From Erigeron canadensis (Eukaryota; Streptophyta; Magnoliopsida; Asterales; Asteraceae): a stretch of 64,000 bases of DNA. The position numbers were made by a program, and so were the translations under genes. Location: the NCBI RefSeq assembly GCF_010389155.1, contig NC_057767.1:27167723-27231722 (forward strand), written 5' to 3'. The stretch's first letter is position 1; each line of letters starts with the position of its first letter. This document shows positions 56,601 through 64,000 of the stretch, piece by piece. A model generated the notes under the pieces. That model saw only the letters and a program-made list of their open reading frames with translations, searched no databases and was not told where the DNA came from.

Positions 56601-58578
56601 TAGGCCTATACATCATCCTAAAAAGACCATTTAGTGTTTAAAATCGATGCATCGTCTAAATGGGTAACAAAATTTGCTATGAAGTTTCATGATTGATTGC
56701 TCATCTTATAAGATTGCGAGCATGTTATATATTTGGCTATTTTATTGGAGATAATGAATAATTTTATGATGATCATTGGATTTTTACTTTTGTTGAAATG
56801 CTTATTAAGTATTTCCGTTTGTTGTAAGCAAATGATCATTTGGGAGCATAATGAATGACTTATAGTTGGGGCCATGTTATTTAACATGCAATATGTTGAA
56901 TTCGCATCATGCCAAAAGATTATTGTGTTTCCTCCCCATTGAAATTGGTTTATGGTCAGAAACCACATATGTCTCATCAGAATTTTGAATGTGTAATATA
57001 TGATTAAGTTGCTCCACCACAATGCACAAAGATGAGACTTCAAATAATGTTGGAAATAATGTTGGGAAAATAGACGTGCCTTGGAAGTGTGTAGGCTTAT
57101 GCTTTGATTCAGTTCGAAACTGTCTGATTAGACTAGACATTAGTATGGCTGTTTTGGGTATGAGTTGGAACATGAAAGAGGTGTATGTATTCAATAAAGC
57201 CATCATTGGAATATTGTTTATGGCTTAAATTTTTCATTAACATGATTTAGTTTTCCCAACACTAGGGGAAGATGTTCCCAACATTAGGGAAAGTGGAAAG
57301 CAGCTAAAGAAAGTAAAAATGAATTATCAAAGATCCTCACACCAATGAATATAAGCTTAAAGTTTGTGAGATAATTCATTTAGTATGTTGTAATTGCCAG
57401 CAATGTTAACTGACCAATAAGCTGCTAATGCTCCTATTTGAAAGTGGTAGAAAAAGTCGATTCCAATTAAAAACCCTCGAATGAAAAGGAGCATTAAATT
57501 AAGATGGCCAAAGTCAAGGTACAAAGACCCTAAAAAAGAGATTGATGATAAGATCCTAGACATGGAGGTTTGTGAGAAACCCCGGGTACCTGGAAGTAAT
57601 GAGATCTCAATGATTTGTGACATGTCTAGAGACTTATGGAATCGAAAATAAAAACGACGTCGTGATTGATTGAATATGAAAGCGCTAAGAGTATGTATAA
57701 TGGTGAGGATCTTGAAAACATGCATGCACATCAATTGATATGTTATGAATGATTGGCCAAGATGAAAAGACGCTAGTAGTTTGGGACACGAAGTCCAAGC
57801 ACTTGAAAGTGCAGAAATTATATGGTGGAAGCAACTAAATTAAAAGTCTGGCAAAATTGAGAAAATATTGATTCGCGTCTAGAGTATAAAAATAGAGCTC
57901 ATTTGATTTTGAGATTCCATAAGAGATACAAAATGAAGGAAGCATGTCTCAGGATTTAGAATGATTGAAACACGTGTGAAAAGTTCTCGAGAATATAAAG
58001 TTTTATGTTTGAAACTTATAAAGAAATCCGGATATGAGTATGATATAAGTTTCATGTATTTTGATTATTTGAATATTAATGTACTCTGAAAGAGTGTCCA
58101 ATGATGATTAAATAATTAAATGTGAAATAAAAGACAAGGTTTGCCTTGTTTATGAATCTTAGTGATAAATGACATTCATGCTTATGAGGTCAAATGATAC
58201 TGTAATGCCCCTTTTGATTTTCAAGATAATGATCACAATGTTGAGTTTAAAGTGTCACTGAAGCAGTGAAATTGAAGCAAGAGAATTATTCTATTCAGAC
58301 ACTTAATATGCCAAACATCGAATATGTTTAGGAATGATAAGTATTTTAAGTGTTGTGATCATGAGGGGGAGAAGATACGCATTACACTCTTTTTCCCTTG
58401 AGCAAGGTTTTGTCCCACTGGATTTTCCTATCAAGGTTTTTAACGAGGCAACATCCCCAAGCGTATCAAAAGAATTATGTACTCTTTTCCCTTCACTAGA
58501 TTTTTGTCCCATTGGGTTTTCTCTAGTAAGGTTTTAACGAGGCATAATGTCTTTAATAGATGGACATCCAAGGGGGAG

Positions 58579-58759
58579 TATTATGAATAAATATTAGATG
58601 GATGTCCATATATGGTAACTAGATATTTGTATTGTATTGCGAGATTTGTTTTTTGGAGAAGACTCTTATATGTATCTATATAAACATTGTATTGGTAATG
58701 TTAATGAATGAAATTCTCCCTTGTCTTCTTTATTGTTCTGTTTCTTTAGTTTTACAACA
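58579..58759 (+). repeat. 3' LTR, 181 bp
   Basis: Begins TATTATGAATAAAT and ends TTTTACAACA, with three differences from the 5' LTR. Confidence 0.88.
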
Positions 58760-58764
58760 TATTG

Positions 58765-59555
58765 CAAATAATGCAAAGCATTAATTATACAAGATTCTAT
58801 ATATTCGAACTTCACAAAATCGAACACCCTTAAAGGGTTTCGGTCGACATAGAAGAGAGGAGAGAAAGGAGAGTTTTGCTTATGTAATTTTATAGGAATA
58901 CAAAACCCTTAAGCCTAAACCCCTATTTATACAGATTTAATTATTAGGGTTTTAATAACTTGGTGACCAAGTTTGAGGGGAATTAGGAAACCTTTTAATT
59001 TTCGGCCCCCTATAGGAATTAGGAAACAATTCCAATTCTTAATTTCACAACAACACCTCCTCTTTAATTAATTAAATCCATAATTAATTAATTCGTGATT
59101 ATATTTTAATTAATATATTTCTTCAATATACTAATTAATAATATGGAGTTACTGTGTCATTTCGTGTGACCCCATAGGCTTAAATTATTTCCGGACATGC
59201 ATTTATCATAACGTGATCACATACCAACAAAAACTTATTAAGTTGATTTAAAAACTCCATATCCGAGTACTCCCCGATTAGTCAAGTACTCTTACCAAGG
59301 ACCCTGGCTGATCCAAATGGAAGTACGACTTTTGAAACCTTGCACATCGATCAAATATTGAGAAGTTAAATCAAAAAAAAACAACCAAATATTATTTTTT
59401 TTATTTGTAATTACTAGCCCAGAATGATTCATTCTTGCCAAACATACTTAATTTATATCTGTATTGCATTTTGGCTAGAATAATGGTTCGTCTGATTTAT
59501 AAACATTCAAAAGTTTAACATGCAAAATCAAGTAGCTTTTTATATGCCTTAAATT
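58765..59555. other. Unassigned, probably retroelement-derived sequence
   Basis: AATTAATTAA-rich segment and GTCATTTCGTGTGACCCCAT block with no ORF. Likely the continuation of an older LTR into which the copia element inserted. Confidence 0.35.
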
Positions 59556-59880
59556 TTGAACAAAAGAAGAAAGAAACTCCTCACTTCTAAAGATAAGAAG
59601 TTCTCTGCTTCTAATGAAACTAATGATATTGTTGTCAACTCTGGGAAGGAAAGAGCTATTGAGGGTGCAAGTGGTCCTTCAACATTTGACTCTTCCTTTG
59701 ACATTGATGGAATTGTTAATACAGTGATTAATGAAGATTTGTAAATGTTGTGCCTAATCCTTCTAAGGTAAATTGTGCGGATGAGGATGTGTCACCCGAT
59801 GAGAATATGTCTTTCGCTAGCTATGAGAAGTATTTCCCATTTTAGGAAACTCGTCGTGGCACTCTTTTTTTTGGGTGATC
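59556..59880 (+). pseudogene. Unrecognised short coding-like fragment
   Basis: A Lys/Ser/Asp-rich frame (59556-59744 and, in another frame, on to about 59840, with SFASYEKYFPF) that resembles the low-complexity N-terminal part of a retroelement or host protein. Stops and frame changes show decay. It abuts the truncated Gly/Arg-family copy at 59890. Confidence 0.3.
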
Positions 59881-59889
59881 CCACTATTG

Positions 59890-60300
59890 GTGAGGACTAT
59901 ATTGACCTCCTAACCACTCCAGACTCTTCACCATATAATGGGTCCAAAATAGTCGTCTCTTCACCATTATTAAATTTTCTTATAAGATCCTCCGGGATAA
60001 TATCCAGATACTTGCGAGTCTCATCGTAAGGCCTTCTCACTATTAGTGAAGACTCAGCCCAATTCAGGGCGGCATCCATCATTTCATTGGTAATAAGAAT
60101 CTCCTTCTGATGAGTATCTTCTAGAAGTTTATATATAGGTCTCGAGTAAATGGAAGACCGCCTAGCCTCACATAGAGTGACAATTAATGTTTGAAGAGCC
60201 ATCTTGATAATAGCATTGGTAGCATCCGTAGGCTTTTTCCTCCAAAACACTTCAAACTCGTCATTCATCGCTTGGCGTCCAAAACGCGTTTTGGAGGGTT
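59890..60300 (-). pseudogene. Unrecognised gene family with Gly/Arg-rich tail: truncated copy 2
   Basis: Minus-strand frame with conserved blocks FGRQAMNDEFEVFWRKKPTD, LEDTHQKEILITNEMMDAAL, SSLIVRRPYDETRKYLDIIP and a terminal DPLYG, after which homology stops. It is preceded without a stop by the Gly/Arg tail of copy 1, so the two partial copies are fused head to tail. I do not recognise the family. A helical core plus basic Gly-rich tail suggests a nucleic-acid-binding protein; host and non-retroviral viral origins are both open. Confidence 0.5.
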
Positions 60301-61074
60301 TTAAGAACTTAGGGATATAAGATACCGTCGTCCCATCTCTGTTCCTATTGTTTCCTTCTTCTCTATCGCGCCCCACCGGTCCCTGCTGCTGTGTCCACCA
60401 CCCTGATGCTCCCCTCCCAGATGTTGCCGCCCCACCCTGCTACTCACCTCCCTGCTAATACTGCACCCTCCCCTCTGTCCACCTCCCTGCCCACCGGTAA
60501 CCTCCATGATACCCCCGGCCCCTCTCATCCGATGACCTGCTTTTAGCTCCTTTTTGAGGACATCATTAGGCCTCCAACTTATATGCAAATCCGTACTGCA
60601 ACCCGCGCAAAGTAAGGCCCATATAATGGAACGAAAATAGCCGCCTCTTCACCATTATTAACTTTTTGTATAAGATCCTCTGGGATATTATCCGAATACT
60701 TGCGAGTCTAATCGTAAGGCCTTCTCGCTATTAAGACTCAACCCAACTCAAGGTCGCATCCATCATTTCATTTCTAGTAAGAATATCCTTTTGATGAGTA
60801 TTTTCTAGAAGTCTATATATAGGCCTCCAGCAAATGGAACACCGCCCAACCTCATATAGAGTGATAATAAATGTTTGAAGAGCCATCTTGATAAATTGGT
60901 AGCATCCGTAGGCTTTTTCCGCCACAACACTTCAAACTGGTCGTTCTTCGCTTGGCGTCCGAGACGGGTTTGGGAGAGGTTTTCATAATCGATAGTAACT
61001 GGCGATAGTTCGGCACCAACGCCGGCATGTTTTAAATACATATAACTTTGATCGGCTTTCTTAATGGTGCTCAT
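60301..61074 (-). pseudogene. Unrecognised gene family with Gly/Arg-rich tail: copy 1, most complete order
   Basis: On the minus strand from 61074: N-terminal part (YMYLKHAGVGAELSPVTIDY), core (RLGRQAKNDQFEVLWRKKPT), then frameshifted middle, LENTHQKDILTRNEMMDATL, an ISWRPNDVLKKELKAGH block, and a Gly/Arg/Gln-rich tail (GGQGGGQRGG, SRDRWG). At least three frame breaks and stops, so inactive. The tail resembles RGG-type RNA-binding tails. Family unknown; see copies at 59890 and 61427. Confidence 0.55.
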
Positions 61075-61210
61075 TGGTTCTTCAGCTTTGATTGGTTTTT
61101 TTCCTTTCTATTTTTACCTTTCTTACTCATGTTGATTGGTTTTTTGCCTTTCTTACTGGTTATGATTGGTTCTTCGCCTTCCAACTCAGGTTTTTTGATG
61201 GACTGACTTT

Positions 61211-61266
61211 ACAACTCCGCTATTTTTCCATTGCCAAATTGATACCCAATCAAATAGCGGAGTTGT
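61211..61266. repeat. Perfect 15-bp inverted repeat at the palindrome centre
   Basis: ACAACTCCGCTATTT at 61211-61225 and AAATAGCGGAGTTGT at 61252-61266 with a 26-nt loop, lying between the oppositely oriented family copies. Confidence 0.9.
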
Positions 61267-61426
61267 ATTCTTAGTCCGTCTAAGAACTGAAGTTGGAGAG
61301 GCAAAATAGCAATCACAGCCAGGAAGAAAAGCAAAAGACCAATTAGCACCACTAAGAAAGGCAAAAACATAAAGGCAAAAAACTAATCAACTAACCAGCA
61401 CCATTAAGAAAACCGATTAGAGTTAT

Positions 61427-62161
61427 ATGTATTTAAAACATGTCGACGTTGGCGCCAAATTGCCGCCAGTGGGTATCGATTATGAAAACCTGACCAAAAT
61501 GCGTCTTGGACGCCAAGCGATGAACGACCAGTTTGAAGTGTTGTGGAGGAAAAAGCCTACCGATGCTACCAATGGTATTATCAAGATGGCTCTCCAAACA
61601 TTTATTGTCACTCTATGTGAGGATGGGCAGTCTTCCATTTGCTCGAGGCCTATATATAGACTTCTAGACTATACTCATCAAGAAAAGGATCCATATTAGC
61701 AATGAAATGATGGATGCCGCCCTGAGTTGGGCTGAGTCTTCATTAATAGCGAAAAAGCCTTATGATGAGGCTCGCTAGTATCCGTATAATATCCCAGGGG
61801 ATTTTATATGAAAATTTAATAATGTTGAAGAGGCAGCTCTTTTGGACCCATTAGATGGGCCTTACTTTGCGCGGGTTGCGGTCCGGATTCCGCATATAAG
61901 ACGGAGCCCTGATGAGGTCCTCAAAAAGGAGCTAAAAGTAGGTCATTAGAGAGGTGGTGGGCGGGGGCATCATGGAAATTTTCGGGGGGCGACAGCGAGG
62001 TGGACAGTGGGGAAGAGGTAATGGTAGAAAGGTGACCAGAGGGGTGGGGCGGCAACATCAGGGAGAGGAGCAGGAGGGTGGGGAGCAGCAGGGAGGTGGA
62101 GAGGGGAGCAGCAACAGGGACCGGTGGGGCGGTGGCAGAGAGGAAGGCAGCAACAAGAACT
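61427..62161 (+). pseudogene. Unrecognised gene family with Gly/Arg-rich tail: copy 3, opposite strand
   Basis: Plus-strand copy: MYLKHVDVGAKLPPVGIDY, RLGRQAMNDQFEVLWRKKPT, SICSRPIYRLLDYTHQ, then stops and shifts, the tail of the core (YFARVAVRIPH-like remnants), and a long Gly/Arg/Glu-rich tail (61950-62161; RGGQWGRGNGRKVTRGVGRQ). It mirrors copy 1, together forming inverted arms of roughly 500-700 bp around 61080-61420. The flanks also mirror each other (AGCACCATTAAGAAA in each). Inactive because of stops near 61697 and after. Confidence 0.55.
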
Positions 62162-62526
62162 AAATGTTGGTGTTAATAACTAATTTGGAAAACAAAACCA
62201 TTTGTATTTAAAAAATTAATCTCATGTGAAGCAATCACAATGATAAATTTGAAATTATATAAATTATTTTATTTAAAAAGATGTTTTTTTAAAAAAAAAT
62301 TGTTGGTGTTCAAAAACAACTTGGAAAACAATAAAGAAAAAAAGAGTGTAATGTGAACTAATAACATGTTTAAGAAGAAGAAAGAAAAAAAAATGTTTCA
62401 AAAGAAAAGCGGGCAACGAGATATGAACCCTTTTTAAAAAGGTCATAAGTATGGCCTATCACCACCTCAACCAAGTAAACATTTGTTATTTATTTTCTAT
62501 AGATTTATATATATATTATATATATA

Positions 62527-63525
62527 TAAGGTTGTGAAAATCGACCGATACACTCGATTTCCCATAATCGGATCGTGTATCGGTGGACTGCCGATTCGAG
62601 TCCGTCAGATCGGCTTCAAAAATCGGTCAACCACAGTCAATGGCTGTCAACAGCGGTCAACGACTATAAACCGTCGGAACTCAGAAGATAAAAGGAGAAT
62701 GAGAGAAATTATAGAGAAACATGTTATCTACACTTGCCGGTGGAGGTGATAGTCGATTGAGAAGATGAAGATACATATAAATGAACGTATATAAACATAC
62801 AGAGTTGTTCAAACAAAAGATAAAGAAAAGAAAAGACAATATAGAGAGATAGATTCATAGATAGATCTGATTGGAAATGAAAAGAGGCCACCAGTTGTAT
62901 TTTGTAGTGTTCAAAGACAATGTTTTCATTTTAACCCTCAAGTGTTTATTTTCTCTTTTTTGAATGTCTAACTTTGTAAAATCTTGTTTAAAATGTTATA
63001 TGAGTTACAAAATTTATTATTTTTATATAATATATTTGTGATGTTTACTTTAATTTATGTTTATAGTTTATTTTTATACATATAACCTTGTATATATATA
63101 TATTTGTTCCTATGCGATTAAAATATTCGGAAGGAAATGAAAAATATTGTTTCAAATAAAAAAGGAGTCGACGATAGAACCCGAGTCTAGCAAGTAGAAG
63201 GTAGCGCCTCTTACCATCTTAACCAAATTAGCATTTGTTATATTATTTGATTTATCTTTTATATATACGGTTTTAAATGCAATTACAATGATTTGCACGC
63301 ACTCCTGTACTTTCAGTTTTATTATTATGTATAAGTACACTTGAATTCTTTCTAATTGAAGTTTGTTATATTTTTTTACCTTTCCATTACATAATACTTT
63401 TAAAGATTATATACTTACCATATAAAAAACTCAATCTGATTTTTTTCGATCTGATCCGAGTCTTCAAAAACTCCTGACTCTCCTGCTCACGGATCCGATC
63501 CCGAGTTCCGAGTTTCACAACCTTA
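62527..63525. mobile_element. Terminal-inverted-repeat element (hAT-like?), about 1 kb
   Basis: Left TAAGGTTGTGAAA (62527-62539) and right TTTCACAACCTTA (63513-63525) are perfect 13-bp inverted repeats. Subterminal regions carry GATCGG/CCGATC-type motifs on both sides (TCGGATCGTGTATCGG; GGATCCGATCCCGAG). No transposase. Flanking duplication is unclear in the TA-rich left flank, so superfamily is uncertain. Confidence 0.6.
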
Positions 63526-64000
63526 CTTATAATAAAAGAAATCTGACATCAACATTAAATTAGCATTTTTTAGCCTCGGGTACAACCTCCTTTGGAGAAC
63601 TAATAAAACGATGATTTTCTTGGGGGTTTGTGTTGGAAGGGGGTTTGAGTTCGAACCTCCCCATCAACCCTTTTTCTTTCATTTTTTTTTCTAAAAAACG
63701 AGATATATTACCTCACCTTGCCGAAAGAGATGTTCTATTTGTGATATGCACATTCTATGTTTAAGATTTTCGTGTTTATAGTCGTAATTATAAGGTTGAT
63801 CGAAACTTTTAATAAAACAAAACTACACAAACAATGTTATAAATTGACAATGTCAATAATAAATAATTATTAACTACACAAAAAGTGGCACACATACTAT
63901 GTAAGACCATGTTCATTATTTGAATGAAATTTATATTAAAACATAGATAAAAGTAAGCACATAAATAATATATTGGAAGTTTTAAAAATCATTATATTTA
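63526..64000. other. Intergenic end of window
   Basis: Contains GTTTGAGTTCGAACCTCC near 63643-63660, a box-B-like motif that may belong to a decayed SINE. Nothing else seen. Confidence 0.35.

Larger units (their letters stand above)
53509..58759 (+). mobile_element. Ty1/copia-type LTR retrotransposon, near-identical LTRs, dead interior
   Basis: LTRs of 181 bp at 53509-53689 and 58579-58759 differ at three positions by eye. Target duplication TATTG at 53504-53508 and 58760-58764. The primer site-like TTATCAGCACGAG follows the left LTR (53691), and the purine tract AAGGGGGAG precedes the right LTR. The interior retains a degenerate integrase C-part (VYGQKPHMSHQNF, then APPQCTKM, near 56950-57030) and the 3' leader-like duplication TTTTCCCTTGAGCAAGGTTTTG / TTTTCCCTTCACTAG...TCTAGTAAGGTTTT (58390-58545) typical of copia elements. 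No frame over about 125 codons is of element type. It starts TATTATG, where TGTTATG would be standard. Confidence 0.85.

Noticed and set aside
57022..57734. ORFs of 68-125 codons in the copia interior
   Set aside because: They lie across decayed pol sequence in wrong frames or on the opposite strand; no conserved protein.

Overview
The window is plant nuclear DNA. It holds spliced genes with GT-AG introns, a DYW-class pentatricopeptide (PPR) gene, wall-associated-kinase-like (WAK-like) receptor kinase genes and a ribosomal protein gene with telo-box and site II promoter elements. The intergenic DNA is AT-rich and crowded with Helitrons, MULE, hAT and PIF-type MITEs, SINEs and LTR retrotransposons. 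It looks like a eudicot; repeat style makes me think of Asteraceae, but that is an impression and not proven.

Layout. 1-5.0 kb: the uS5/RPS2 ribosomal gene on the minus strand, transcribed away from a compact promoter. 5-13 kb: intergenic repeats and one small single-pass membrane protein gene (9616-9972). 13.3-48.2 kb: a four-copy WAK-like array made by duplication of a block [WAK-PPR-WAK]. Block A is WAK1 (13620-19693), a PPR pseudogene (23198-24012) and WAK2 (28054-31094). Block B is WAK3 (36717-39105), an intact PPR gene (41407-43567) and WAK4 (45388-47746). A nest of transposons (32.2-35.0 kb) lies between the blocks. 49.2-49.6 kb: a broken two-exon fragment of a calcium-dependent protein kinase. 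49.7-52.9 kb: a small LTR element carrying a gag remnant, a fragment resembling a plant metallo-beta-lactamase-fold gene and an inserted poly(A) retroelement. 53.5-58.8 kb: a Ty1/copia-type element with near-identical LTRs and a dead interior. 59.6-62.2 kb: three degenerate copies of an unrecognised gene with a Gly/Arg-rich tail, arranged around a palindrome. 62.5-63.5 kb: a terminal-inverted-repeat element.

Only three genes look able to make a full protein: RPS2, the small membrane protein and the PPR-DYW gene of block B. All four WAK-like genes are interrupted, each differently: WAK1 by a copia fragment in its signal-peptide exon plus a 2-nt deletion; WAK2 by several indels, a G23 run in the P-loop and a 700-bp hAT element; WAK3 by a 1-nt deletion and a nonsense codon; WAK4 only by four single-base deletions within about 60 bp. 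Each 5' end also carries a different transposon between 160 bp upstream and 60 bp downstream of the ATG.

Because the two blocks are paralogous, each serves as the empty site for insertions in the other. This allows base-precise boundaries for a 2412-bp Helitron, a 326-bp PIF/Harbinger-type MITE and a MULE-type MITE. I found no convincing new biological system. The nearest candidates are the LTR element with captured host sequence (49705-52919) and the Gly/Arg-rich gene family in palindromic arrangement (59890-62161). All coordinates and indel counts were read by eye.
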